DNA of 64,000 nt from Sarocladium kiliense (taxonomy: Eukaryota > Ascomycota > Sordariomycetes > Hypocreales > Sarocladiaceae), in contig JAUZTG010000042.1 in NCBI GenBank assembly GCA_030734395.1, positions 124,001 through 188,000 on the forward strand. The letters run 5' to 3'. The translations under genes were made by a program, and so were the position numbers. Below the pieces are notes generated by a model that worked only from the letters and a program-made list of their open reading frames with translations, ran no database searches and was not told where the DNA came from. This document shows positions 23,993 through 35,266 of the stretch, in pieces. The first letter of the stretch is position 1. The number at the start of each line of letters is the position of its first letter.

Positions 23993-25128
23993 CGGCAACG
24001 CATATGGACTTATCGAGGAGAGTAGACGTTCTTTGGCCTTGAAGTTGGATCTTTCAACTGGTCCTACTTTTGATCTGATTTCCCAGGGTTTGCTCCGCCT
24101 TCACTGTTGTTTTTCGAAACTTGGAAGCATGTCTGCTCTACCCGCAGGGTTCAAGACCACACGATAAGACACAACCGTGTCGAGGGTCACTTGATACCCA
24201 GCAAAGGTAATGGCCTATCCAAAAACTCGATTCGCGCTCATACTTTGAATTTCATCTGACCATCATGCAGGAGAGTTCAGGTTGAAGAGGTCGGCATCTC
24301 TCAATCACCCCGTCTCGTTTCCGAACTGTTTACCATACTACTGGCCCGAAGCCGCGTCAGTATTTGTAAAACAATGCTTTTTTATGACGTTCTTGAAGCA
24401 CGCCTATGAGCTTCACTATGGATTACCTTTTCTTGGATAGCGTTGGGATCGGGTTTGATTTGGAGTTCGGAGAACGGTCAGGATATACCGACTCGAAGAG
24501 ACATGGATGATGGATCAGGGGAGAAACAACATAAGTTCTGTACGACGAATCGATACGCAGCAATTTCAAGAAAGGCTTAAGGGGCCCGGCATCCCGCGTG
24601 ATGCTCACATTCTGCCTAGTGTATCAACCACGGCTGTACAACTTCACGGCCTGCCCCAGAGAAGTCAGCCTGCGACGAAAATCCGATCGCGAAAGCGACA
24701 AACTCTAATCGAACCGAGAGAACCTTGTATGTTTCACTCTTATCGGCATTGCAGCGGATTGCTCTGTCCTCCATTGCGTGCTGCGTGGGCTTCTTGTCAA
24801 GTGGAAGCAAGCTCCTCAAGCAGTTCTGAGAAGAAAATATGGCAGCTTCAAAGCTTTTACTTCATTCATGTCTTGACCACTTCCCTGACCTCTTCAATTC
24901 AAAATGAAGCAGGCCTTCGAGGCATGAACCCTAGTTGACCCCAGATTGCGATATCAAGGCTAACCCCTTTCCCGCGGGAGTACCTAATGACGACTTACCT
25001 TAGTGTGGGGAAGGCGGCAACCCCAAGACCTGTAGATCCTCGGCCTTCGTCAGTGACGAACGTAGAGGCGCAATTCATTCTCATTCACTCAAACAAGACT
25101 CATTTCAAAGAGATATCAATCCATCATC
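23993..25128. other. Intergenic, 1.1 kb
   Basis: Includes the methyltransferase promoter. Short open frames only, none recognised. Confidence 0.4.
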
Positions 25129-26138
25129 ATGTCACCTGCAGCTGTAATCCATCAAGTCGCCACAGACGGCTTCGCCAAAGGCGACCTCTACGACCAACAC
25201 CGTCCAACCTACCCACCTAAAGCCGTGAGCCGTCTCCTCACGCACCTAGGCTTGGCAGGAAAACAGGGCGCAAAAATCATCGACCTCGGCGCTGGGACTG
25301 GTAAGCTCACAGAGGCGCTCGCAGCGAGAGAGGAGACGTATGAGGTGCTTGCTGTTGAGCCACTGGATTCCATGAGAGATGTGTTGGCCGCGAAGAGGCT
25401 GACGGGGGTTGAGACGAAGAATGGCACGGCAACCGATATCGGGGTTGAGGATGGTTGGGCCGATGCTGTTGTTGTGGCACAGGTAAGTTGATGCTAGAAG
25501 CTGCCAATGACATGAAGTGCTGACTGGAAGATACAGGCTTTTCACTGGTACGTCGATGTTACTGCGCTGCGATCTCATGTCTGATATATTGACCTTTCAG
25601 GTTCGCAACTGAGGAAGCGCTCGCAGAGATCCACCGCGTTCTCAAGCCTGGAGCCCAGCTTGGTTTGATCTGGAACATAGATGAGTGTATAGTTTCCCCT
25701 ATCACTCTGCTCAAACGCCTTCCTTGCCAGCAAGCTCATCTCCGAACAACAGACAACCGTCCCAAGGACTGGCCCGCTACAACCAAATGGGAGCAGGCGA
25801 TGGGCGACTATGTTCACAGCCTGGCGGCAGACCAACTCGCCACACGCTTCCGAGACCAACGCTGGCCCGCCGTCTTCGATAAGCAAGCGCAACGGGAGAA
25901 GCCCTTCTTCTCGACACCTATCGAGTCAGAGACTCTGCCTTGGGCCATTCATGTGACCCGAGACGGGTTCATAAGCAGGATGAGCACGCTGAGTCATATC
26001 GCCTTGCTGAAGGGAGATGAGAAAGCGGCGTTTGAAGCGAAGGTCGATGAGATTCTGCAGGGCGATGTGACAAAGGATGCGCAGGGCCGTATCGAGGCTC
26101 ATGGTTTGACCTACTTCGCTTGGACCGCAAAGCGGTGA
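25129..26138 (+). CDS. SAM-dependent methyltransferase (class I, UbiE/Methyltransf_11 type)
   Basis: Exons 25129..25482, 25537..25547, 25601..25686 and 25753..26138 give 278 residues. The SAM-binding motif I is IIDLGAGTGKLTE (Asp52-Gly57); the acidic end of beta-2 is seen in VEPLDSMR, and the post-motif region is DAVVVAQAFHWF, a hallmark of the Crg1/Tmt1-like fungal group, followed by EIHRVLKPGAQLGLIWN. Exon 2 is only 11 nt and supplies part of AFHW. The third intron (66 nt, GTATAG donor) lacks an in-frame stop, so an unspliced reading stays open; splicing gives the conserved WNIDEYNRPKDW instead of a 22-residue insertion. The methyl acceptor is unknown. A cytosolic small-molecule or lipid methyltransferase is likely. 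Confidence 0.87.
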
Positions 26139-26271
26139 AGTGCATCAACAGTGCGTAAAAAAATCTCAAATTACCATGTTGTTAGAGGTTAGATAGTACA
26201 CGCATAGAGTAGAGGATCAATGAGAACAGTGTCATTAAGATTGGAATTTTGATCGCGCTCAGAACAGCAAC

Positions 26272-26640
26272 TCATGAGTCTGCTGAGATGTACATAACTG
26301 CACCGAAAGTCAGCACATGGTAAGAATCAGAGGCCTGGATAGACATACCGTTGTTTCCCCTCACGAAAGCATCACCATACTCCCTCCGCTTTGCGCCGTT
26401 GACATACTCTGCTGTCTTCTCCAACGCGATGTTCATATAACCATCAACCGACTGGAGTTCCCCTGTTACCGAGTCAGCCACAGGAGCCCTGACGCCCTCA
26501 TTCCTCAAGGCCTAGAACATGTGCTCACCCTTGTAGACGACCCCCGAGTTCAATTTGACAGTGACCGGGCTGCCGATGATGTCGCTGAGGAAGCTGGAAG
26601 GGTCCTTGCCCTCGCCCTGGGAGATGCTGCCGTTCTCCAT
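26272..26640 (-). CDS. lsm6: U6 snRNA-associated Sm-like protein LSm6
   Basis: Three exons, 26529..26640, 26349..26462 and 26272..26297, give 83 residues. It is a subunit of the LSm2-8 ring on U6 snRNA (splicing) and the LSm1-7 ring (mRNA decay). The Sm1 motif is FLSDIIGSPVTVKLNSGVVYKG and the Sm2 motif YGDAFVRGNNVMYIS; between them lies the LSm6-specific SVDGYMNIALEKTAEYVNG. Donors are GTGAGC and GTATGT, with acceptors AACAG and GTGCAG. An in-frame upstream frame extends 68 codons but has no family support, so the start at 26640 is preferred. The gene is divergent from the SUMO-like gene. Confidence 0.94.
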
Positions 26641-27252
26641 GATGTCCGTGGGCCCGCCGCTGAAGCTGTCTGAAGTCTGAGTCGTGGTTCTGTTGTCGTG
26701 AGTCTGCTTGAGGCGGAACCTGGTAAGTAGGATTCCTGTGACGTGGATGTCGAGGTCTTGAAGTGGCTGCTGGAGGTGAAGTGAGGTTGATGCAGGCGGT
26801 GTTTGGTGATTTGACGTTTTTGGTGAGGCTCGAGCCCCACGCAAGTGTCGTGTACCTGTCGCACTGTATTCCCGTGCGTGAGGTACTTTCGGTCATCTGG
26901 ACCACTGCCCCTCACTGTGGCCCGGGCTCTCAGGCGCTAATAGCTGCTAACAAATCCCCCACTAGTCGCATCCTCCACCGTGACGCGCTTCACTGTCGCA
27001 TCATGGCGCATCGCATCGCATCGACCTTGACACCATTGCGTACAACTTTTTGCGCAGCTCCAACCGTGTAGCATGTGTCCAAGGCACAGAGCCTCTTAGC
27101 ATTGTGTCGACCCTCGAGGTGAAACTCGGACTTCGCTACATAGTCCACCGCTGAGCGTTGTGCTAGTCCTTTCATCTCTCCTACGCTGCTATCCCTTCCT
27201 CCTCCAAACTTACCCTTCTCGTAGCTTCACCTGCAGTCGCAAATCACATCCA
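26641..27252. promoter_or_regulatory. Divergent promoter region, lsm6 / Rad60-like gene
   Basis: Both genes start at the edges of this 612-bp gap, so it must carry both promoters. No clear motif was recognised; pyrimidine-rich runs lie just before the right-hand ATG. Confidence 0.45.
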
Positions 27253-28871
27253 ATGGCCGACCCAACCTCCCCTCCAAAGAAGAAGAAATTGCCCTTCAAA
27301 CCCACAGCCCTCCGTCGAAACCCTGCCGCCGCTCCAACCATCTCCGCCTCCTCTTCTTTCAACGACCTTCAGAATACCCAAGGCTCTGACGATGGCGGCA
27401 CGGACGACCTCGCGCTCTTCCAGCGTCGTCGGGAGATGGCTCCGAGGCTGGCCTCAGATCTTGAGAGGAGACTGAAAAAGAAGCAGGAGCAACAACTCAA
27501 GGCCGAGAGCGAACGGAGAAGATCGTCAGGCGGTGAGAAGCGCCATCACGAGGATGAGCCTGATGAAGCCGTCCTCGATGGGCATCTCGGGGATAATCCT
27601 CTCGTCTCACCTGACGATGATGTTGATCACACCGCGAGTTCATCGTTCGAGAGAACGCGACATTCACACCACGGCTCAAGGCATGTCCTCTTCCTTGTCC
27701 CGCGTCGGAGTTCCCATCCTAACTCTTCAGTAGCGATCCCGTCACTTCTCCACCATCGAAGCGCTCTCGCAATGCCGACCAGGACTCTATCGGTCATCAT
27801 AGGCAGCATTCGAGCCCCATAATAGCTCTTTCCGATGCCGACATAGCTCATCCTTCGCCCTTCTCGAGAACCACTCGCTCCCAAACTAAGGCTCACCCCC
27901 CTCCCGAAGTTGCTCCCATCGTCCTCTCCGATTCCGACTCCGAGCTGCCCTACCACGCTGTGAAGCCACCCTTTCGCCGGGTTCCTCCCCCTCGCGAACC
28001 CAGTATAGAGATCAGAGATCCAGCCGACGAAGACGATGAGTTCAATGAATATGTTGTCAAGGCAGCTGCTGCCCGCGCCCACCTTCAAGCGCAACAAGAC
28101 TCCTCGACCTCCAATAACCAAAACACTACAACATCCACCAAAACAAACAGCTCTTCGCCCCCTCCACACGCCGAGATCCTCGTCACATCCTCCCTTCCCG
28201 ACTCCATCCCCTGCAAAGCTCTTGTCCGCTTTGACCAATCCCTACGTCTCCTCCGTGACTCGTGGGCCGCCAAACAACGGAAAGCCGGTCTCGATGTTCC
28301 CGAGTCCTCTGCCATCCTTACCTGGCGTCGCGCCCGCGTCTACAATACCTCCACACTCATCCACCTCGGACTTCGTCCCGGCGTGAACGGTCGCATCACC
28401 GTCTCGGACGGGGGTACTACCCACCGAAGTATGTCCAGGACTTACTCCTCCACTACCGACGACGGTCTTAGCGAGGACCGCACTCGCGTACACTTTGAAG
28501 CCTGGACTCCAGCCACATTCGCCGAGATGGAACGCGACGAAGCCTTACGCAACGTCCCTCAACCCTCCTCCCCTCTCCACAACTCCCGTGCGCAAGAAGT
28601 TGAAGAAGAAGAGGAGGAGGTCAAACTACGCGTCATCCTCCGCGCCCGCGACCTCGAGGACGTACGCCTGACCGTCCGGCCAGCTACCACTGGCGAAACT
28701 CTCGCCAGCGGCTTCCGCAGGCAACTCGCCGACACCAAACCCGAAGTCTTGAGCGCAAACCCATCGATCACATTGTGGTTCGATGGGGAGCAGTTGGAGG
28801 AGCATGTCACACTGGAAGAGGCGGACATCACGGACAAGGATATAATAGAAGTCCACTTGAAAGCTGCTTGA
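27253..28871 (+). CDS. Rad60/Esc2/NIP45-type protein with SUMO-like domains
   Basis: Exons 27253..27680 and 27731..28871 give 522 residues. Rad60/Esc2 proteins help control recombination at damaged forks, working with Smc5/6 and the SUMO pathway. The N-terminal half is disordered, basic and acidic by turns (PPKKKKLPFKP, VLSDSDSELP, the latter SIM-like). A first SUMO-like domain is around 280-395 and the second, better one at about 440-522 (VKLRVILRARD to IIEVHLKAA), preceded by a glutamate run. The 50-nt intron appears to be GC-AG: donor AG|GCATGT, branch CCTAAC, acceptor TTCAG. It is the only option I found joining both frames in the right phase, giving SDPVTSPPSKR. The start is the ATG before ADPTSPP; an upstream non-ATG extension is not supported. 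Confidence 0.88.
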
Positions 28872-29484
28872 ACAGTTGAAGGAGTAAACGGTATGGCAGG
28901 GCTTAGATGTGACCTGCGGGCAAAGTCGGGTTCAAGAATGACCTGAACGCGAGTATTTAATGAGCACCTACGACAGAGCATGATACCCCAGCAATTACTA
29001 CAAAGCGAAGACATGCACGAGACCTGAACGAACAGATTACCTAGCTCCATGTGATGATGTCCCTCAGCCAGCCACGTGGCGAGCCTTGCGCAGTGCTGAA
29101 CGATCAGGGTATCACAGCTTAGAACACGGGATTCGAAGAGAAGGTAATGCCTTGACATTAATATCATAAACGGCATGCCGTAGCAAATGCCGGAAGCATC
29201 TTGACGATGCCTTATATATAAAGCCTGAACAAAAAGTATACGCCGACCAGCCTCTTGAGCCCTTTCATCTCTTATCCCGAGGTCTGAATTCTTTCCCGCC
29301 CTCATGGGTTCCATATAATAACGCCGTGATATAATTGTGCATAGCAGAAAACCTCCACCACATCCTTTGGTCCGAAGTGCTTCGAGAACCAAGATGATAA
29401 AACTCCATTTCTTTGGAGAGCATAAAAACACGCCCAAGTGTCCATTCACGCCAGTCGACATTACTCGATTCAATATAAAGTTGT
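28872..29484. other. Intergenic, convergent 3' region
   Basis: 613 bp between two convergent genes. A 309-codon minus-strand frame (28559-29488) runs antisense to the Rad60-like gene and shows no family features. Confidence 0.4.
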
Positions 29485-31455
29485 TCATTCAACATCGATA
29501 AGCGCACTCATCCCCTTCGGCACGGACTTTGGCGAGATCGTATCTCGCGAGGGAGGGCGAATGAGATGGTCCTGTTCGGGCGTCGTTGGAATGTCTGATA
29601 CAACCAGAGTCTCTGTAATCTTGTCCACAGCCTCTGGTGTCCATGTGAAAGCAGGAGAGATTGGTCGCTTCCGCTCGGGTCGTAGTTCCGGCAGATTTGT
29701 ACCCTTGTGGTCATCCAGACCGGTTTTGCCATTGAGTGAGCGATCCGCAACCTTCTCGACCTTGAAGTGGTTCGTGACAGTCCGTTTGGGAGCCTCCTTG
29801 GTGAGCTTCTTAGAGTTGGGCTTGCGACCACGCTTCGCAGGTGTCTTCGTATCGCTCGTGGCGCTCGTACCGGTATGATTGCCGAATGAAAGCTTGCTCT
29901 GTTTCGGCTTCGTGGCTGGTTTGACGGCAGAGATTGTGGGACTGGCGCCGGGTGTGGGCATATGTTGCTGTACATCCTGGAGGACCTTTTGTTTGGGATC
30001 TGCCGATTCGTCCTCAGATTTAACGCTCGGTATATCGATGTTAACCGTGAACTTGTTACGGCGCTCCTGGATCTCAACATCCTGCTCCTTGCTAACGAGA
30101 TAGTCTTCGCCAAGGCTGAAATCCCAAGGATCCAGATTCGCCTCGCGAGCCACATCATCACACTTGGCTTTGACGACCAAGTCCCAACAGTCCTTGAAGT
30201 CAATGCCCTTGGGCTCGGACTCGATATTGATCCAAGCAGTGAAACCGTCTCTCCGGCCCCTGGCTACCTGGCACAATTCCTTGACCAGGCGCCGTGTGCC
30301 GGGAACCTTGAGTGTGGTGCCTACTACAATGACTGCATCGGGCCGCGCCTTGAGGTCCGCGCTGGAAACGTTCCCAATGGCCTCCTCGTCGGGGTTGAAT
30401 TCATTGTAAAGCACGAACCGCGGACGCAGACGACCAATCCCGTGGCTGCGCTTGCCTGCATGAGCAGTACGCACCTGATCCTGCTCAATGCATGATGGAC
30501 ACAAAGGCGCTTCTGGGCCATCAAAGACACTGCCATCGAATGGCCTCAGCTCACTGCATTTGGTGCAAACCATCTTCTCCAATCCACCATGCAGCTGAAC
30601 CGTTGCAGGCCACGGGCCTTTGGGGTTGAGAGGAATATTCGTGGCAAGAGGCTGCAGACTCGTGTCGAGACAGTCGATGTTCTGCGAATAGAGGCGGAGT
30701 AGACGACCTTGCTGAGCCAGAGATGCGAGCATGTGGTGAAACGGTGTTGGTTTTGCCTCTTGCGACATTTGTGCCATCTCTCGAACCATGGTGTGAAATG
30801 ACTGTGTGGAAGAATCGTGCTTGTACACTGATGCATCGAACAGGTGCTTTCCAGAGGCCTTGACCTTGTGCTGGCTACGCGCGGTCGCGAAGAGGCCATT
30901 GGAAGAACGGAAATCGGGGATCCCAGCGGATACGGAGATGCCTGCACCGGCTATGACAACGATCTTCTTCTTCTTGTGTAATGCAGCTTTAAGCCTGTCG
31001 AGTTGCCGGTTGTCCTCTTCATTGAACTGGGGATCCTCCTTCATCAAGTCGAGGTACTCTGTTGTCCGCTCCTTGGGAGCCGCTGTCTTCCTCTTCTTTG
31101 CCGGCGGCGGACCATCACGTGCAGCAGGAGCGCTCGCATCAGAGCGCATCTCGATGGGATCGGATAGCTGCTTCGCCGGAGACTGCGAGCCAGAGGTGGT
31201 CGTAGATGTTGGCGAAGGAGAGGGATATCGTCTTGCCGCCTCGTCGTGAAGAGGGGCCATGACGGGGGAATTTGGCAGGGAGGGCGTGCGTGAAAGATGT
31301 GATAATGGTGAAGAAGGAGCGGAGGCGGAGGCGGGGGAGGAGAGAGGACTCGGGGTCGAGATTGACGAGTCCATGTTGAGAGCAGAGGGCGCGCGAGCGC
31401 GTGACACGGTCGCGCTTGACGGGATCGGAGTTCGCGTTTCGAACAATTGAAGCAA
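29485..31455 (-). CDS. Sirtuin of the Hst3/Hst4 type (NAD-dependent histone deacetylase)
   Basis: Single-exon, 656 residues. Hst3/Hst4 sirtuins remove the acetyl group from H3 Lys56 in the nucleus and guard genome stability. A Ser/Pro-rich N-terminus precedes the sirtuin core (about 150-440): GAGIS at 170-174, IPDFRS, SQNID at 257-261, catalytic His289 (QLHGG), zinc cysteines C297, C300, C319 and C322, and GTTLKVPG at 379-386. The spacing and RFVLYNEFNP block match the Hst3/4 branch rather than Sir2. A long basic, disordered tail with an AT-hook-like GRKPNSKK follows. A second in-frame ATG at 31374 (MDSSISTPSP) may be the true start. With the neighbouring Rad60-like and Rtf2 genes the window holds three genome-maintenance functions, but no operon is implied. 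Confidence 0.92.
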   Translation of the reverse strand: MLQLFETRTPIPSSATVSRARAPSALNMDSSISTPSPLSSPASASAPSSPLSHLSRTPSLPNSPVMAPLHDEAARRYPSPSPTSTTTSGSQSPAKQLSDPIEMRSDASAPAARDGPPPAKKRKTAAPKERTTEYLDLMKEDPQFNEEDNRQLDRLKAALHKKKKIVVIAGAGISVSAGIPDFRSSNGLFATARSQHKVKASGKHLFDASVYKHDSSTQSFHTMVREMAQMSQEAKPTPFHHMLASLAQQGRLLRLYSQNIDCLDTSLQPLATNIPLNPKGPWPATVQLHGGLEKMVCTKCSELRPFDGSVFDGPEAPLCPSCIEQDQVRTAHAGKRSHGIGRLRPRFVLYNEFNPDEEAIGNVSSADLKARPDAVIVVGTTLKVPGTRRLVKELCQVARGRRDGFTAWINIESEPKGIDFKDCWDLVVKAKCDDVAREANLDPWDFSLGEDYLVSKEQDVEIQERRNKFTVNIDIPSVKSEDESADPKQKVLQDVQQHMPTPGASPTISAVKPATKPKQSKLSFGNHTGTSATSDTKTPAKRGRKPNSKKLTKEAPKRTVTNHFKVEKVADRSLNGKTGLDDHKGTNLPELRPERKRPISPAFTWTPEAVDKITETLVVSDIPTTPEQDHLIRPPSRDTISPKSVPKGMSALIDVE

Positions 31456-34400
31456 ACAAAACAGGCGAAAATGACTGTGCGATTATAAGGAAGGTGAAGG
31501 GTCGAGAGGGATCGAGAGAGGAGGTGTTGAAGGGGGTCGGGTACGGTGTCGACGTGGATTATGGGACTGTCATTTCGTCGCAGAAGAGGCTGATGGTAGG
31601 TAAAGGCACTCGGGCGAGTCGGGTGAAACGAAGAGCTGAATAGTTGCGCCGGCGAAATAGTTATAGAAACCCAAGAAGATCGCCGCGCAAGTGAGAAGTC
31701 CCGTGGAAAGAAATGCAGCGAGTGGGCTGGCAGCGGTGGTTATGGTGGTAGTGAGAGGGAGAGGTTGCAGCTGGAGAAGGCGGAGAGAAGACAGCCGATG
31801 AAGGATGGGAGACGGAGTGCACAGGGTGGGTGAGCAGCACACGACGGCCCCGGCGTCATTCCTCGACCCAAGCCCGAACTCACGGTATTAAACCGGGGCT
31901 GGATGATAAACAAGACTTTTCTTTTACTAGGGATTCTTGATGAATCAACCCCCGTTCGACTTGCTCCGGAACTGTTACTATTTACACATTTGGCGAGGAT
32001 GGCCAAGGTATATGTCATAGGGTAGCTCTCGATGCGATTGAGCCGCCAAAACACAATCAAGTCAAAGGCGGATGCAGCCATCGACAATAGCAGCGTCCAT
32101 CCATGTGTCCTGCACTTGGGCCTTCTCATCCATTTGCCTTTGTTTGCGTCAATTATCGCAACCTTGGTCGGTTCCCCTCAGTTCATCACCAGAGAAGCTG
32201 CACCTAGAGAAGAGTCCGACAGTCGACCACAATATCCCAGCATTCCAATGCCGAGCTAACTTTCGCATTCATTTGTTCTGCAATTATCGATTTTCGCTGC
32301 AGTCGCCACATTCTCTAGTCTTCGTCTGGCTCAACTCTTGCAAACTCGAGATCGGGAAGTGGCACCTGGCGTGACAGCGCTAGTACACCGCGCAGGGTAG
32401 GATCCGGACCTTTCGAACATATGCGACCATATCAACATGTCGATACACATAAACCAGGTCATCTCTTGATACCATATCTCAAGTAACAATCCATTGCGCA
32501 GCTTTCCAACTAATTATTATACCGTCGCATTCTCCGTATTTGCCGATTGCACATGCTGTTTATCCTGCCGAATTTACATCCACCTGCCACTCTGCCGCAG
32601 CCGCATTCCCGGGAACCCGAATTGTCCGTTGCCTGGTGACGCAGCGGGTCTCACTTGCCCGACGCCGGACCCGCACGGAGCGTGAGAAAGTAAACACAAG
32701 TGTAAACAGACCGTGCCCTTGATGCTGGATCCATTCATCTCTAGGTATCGTCGAGAATTAGGAAATACGAGGGCAGTGCTGCGGGAAGTTGAACTTGTCT
32801 CTGTGCCTTCACTCAGCGAAGCTGATGTCTCTGCTGCAAGTCCTGCTCTTGTTAACTCCGGCAGCTTCATGCCTTCGCGGCGGACCTACTGCCATTGTAC
32901 AAACCTCATCCGCGCTCGCTGTCCGTCACTGCCGTGAGAGCCGCCATCTTCACCCCTGCCGTACTATACATGTCCAAATCAGCCCTGCCTCAACACTGAG
33001 ACGACAGCGTCAACCCTAATAACATGCGTGTGGTCGCGGTCCGTCCGAAGGAAACAAATATTACGGACTCCACGGGCGTGAATTCTGCATTGTCGATATT
33101 CACCTCCTCAAGTTGCTCCATGAGTCCGGGTCAGGTAGCGTGGGGGCTCTTTATCAGGCTGGCACAGGTGCGTGTGCCGAAGTCGCCTGTGATCAAACAA
33201 CGTGTGTCATTCTGCAGCATCGTGACCGTGGGTGATTCAAGCGTGGAAGCCAATGCCAGGCATGCGAACCAGTCCTTCATAATCTTTTCGGCAGTATCAC
33301 TGTAGGCACGAGGAATAGAGCAGGCAAGTTGGTACATCGTGAAGCTTCATGCATCCCCATTCGCTCTAATCGATGCCTTTGCCATCACAAAGCAGGCTTA
33401 AGGATCCCGATTCTTTCCATAAGAGGGTCTGGCAGCATTGACATCACCAATGGAAAGCTCAGCAAAGCTGCTGTTTCTTGGGTTCGATTCGAGGTCCTAC
33501 GAAAAGACCATTAAGGATGCTGAGGTACTGGACATGAGAGTTACGAATATCGTAGTTCGACGCAAGAGTGCGGGCCAGTCTGAGCATTTTCCAAACGCTT
33601 GCAGTACCAAGTTCAGATGCCAGGGACCTTGGATAGCGACAGGGAGGCCGATGCTGCTGCGACAGCCTGGGTCCAAAGAGCAGGTTAATTGCCCATACAA
33701 CCTGTAGTACCCACTCACTCCGGTATCCATTTTACATCAATGTTGGATGGTCGACCACCAGGAATCAGAGGAATCCGCCATTTCATCAAGCGCGTCAGCT
33801 TACGACTCTCTAGGCTATCTGCAAGGAGCTTCGACCGTTCAAGGTGCGCAGTGCGAGCAAGGCGAGGAGACAATGCCTATGACTTGAGCCTTGTAACTTG
33901 TAGATCAGAAATGAATCAGAAGAGGTTGTTCCCCGAACCGACAAGGGAGGCGCTCTCGTCATGTGAGTGATGGAAGTGCGGAGTGTCGAGGCGGGTAAAG
34001 TGAAGGACAGCAACCTGGCGCGACTGAAATCCAGAGGCATGAGCTATCCTCCCGAATCAAGCAGGAACCAGGTAGTACGCAATGGGATTGATGATCTGGC
34101 CAGTGCCGTTAAGCAGTTTGCATTACTTGGTTATCCTTCGTATGAGCATTGGGCAGCATGACGGTTCAGGAAAGGCAGGAGGATATGTGAAGAAACCAAG
34201 AAACCATTCAGAGAAGGCCGGCAGACAAGACAATAGTGGCAGTAGTATGTTGAGCACTGCAATCGAGATCCGGAAGTAGCGCATATCATTCGACAGCCCA
34301 GCTACTGGCCGTGCTTGAGCAAGAAGAAGTCTGGAAAGGCCTCAACAGCCACATGACGGCACGGCTACAGTGACTGCCAGATTGAGAAGCAGCTTGGTGT

Positions 34401-35266
34401 GCAAGTGGGCAGCCATTGGACACTAGATATGTATCTAAAGCGCCTCCTTGGATGGATGGAAAGTATTAGGGCCCGTCGTGTATCAGGCTGGGCAAATGGT
34501 CCCCGGCCACGCCGTAACTAAGGTCCTTCGTAGAAGTTCCTCGCCACTTTGAGTCGTGCAGCAGATTCAACACTCAACAGTCTTGAGTGGGTCGCAAAAC
34601 CCGCCAATCAGATGACGAGCTCGATCCGCAGGCCTCCAACGCAGCCATGCTATTGGGCGCCGATTTAGCCTCGCTTAAACGTGCAGAGAACCCTGAAGAT
34701 CCCTGGCCCCCCAAATCTCATAGCTAGCCTTGATAAGCCCAGATTCTGTACGGATACGATATCTTGCATTAGCTAAGGTACACCGACTCCAGATACCGTA
34801 ACCCGGAACCTGGGCATCACATCTGCGCTGGGGGGAACTGGCGGGCTCTCACGTCGGCCGCCGGCTCAGGCACCTAGGGCTAGCTGCACGTCTTTGCCCC
34901 AGACCCAGACCCAAACGCGATTCAGGGTCCAGGGTCTAGCACTGTTTGGTGTTAGAAACCACGGGGCGGGTCTCACACTGGACCGGACGCACGTAGATAC
35001 GGTTCTAAGCCTGGTTCATAATCCACTCTGTCTTCCTGGAGCAGGGGCACTGCTGTTCTTTTCGCAATCTCGAGACGAAACTCCATTTTATCTCGAGCTA
35101 GGGGCTTGTTTTGTGGGCAGCACGATTACCCCTGAGAAAGTTCCCTTGAGAAATTTTCGGGCTGCCCTGCGCTGGCTATAAATGCCATTGCCGCCATGGA
35201 GCCGAGGACTTGTTACCTAGCTTTCCGGATCTTGATCACTATTCTTTTGACGGGATAACATACATA
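31456..35266. other. Gene-poor stretch, 3.8 kb
   Basis: Holds the sirtuin and desaturase promoters. A minus-strand frame at 31570-31842 includes a hydrophobic stretch, and another at 31740-32129 has a second one, but neither gives a coherent gene model. The rest has only short frames. I see no repeat array or RNA gene. Confidence 0.4.

Noticed and set aside
28559..29488. 309-codon minus-strand open frame
   Set aside because: It is antisense to the well-supported Rad60-like gene for much of its length, has odd composition and no motif; a shadow frame.
31570..32129. Possible small membrane protein from two hydrophobic minus-strand frames
   Set aside because: The frames do not join with good splice sites and lie in the sirtuin promoter; composition is low-complexity.
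33481..33500. Sequence resembling a tRNA T-arm (GGTTCGATTC)
   Set aside because: No matching acceptor stem, D-arm or anticodon arm around it.
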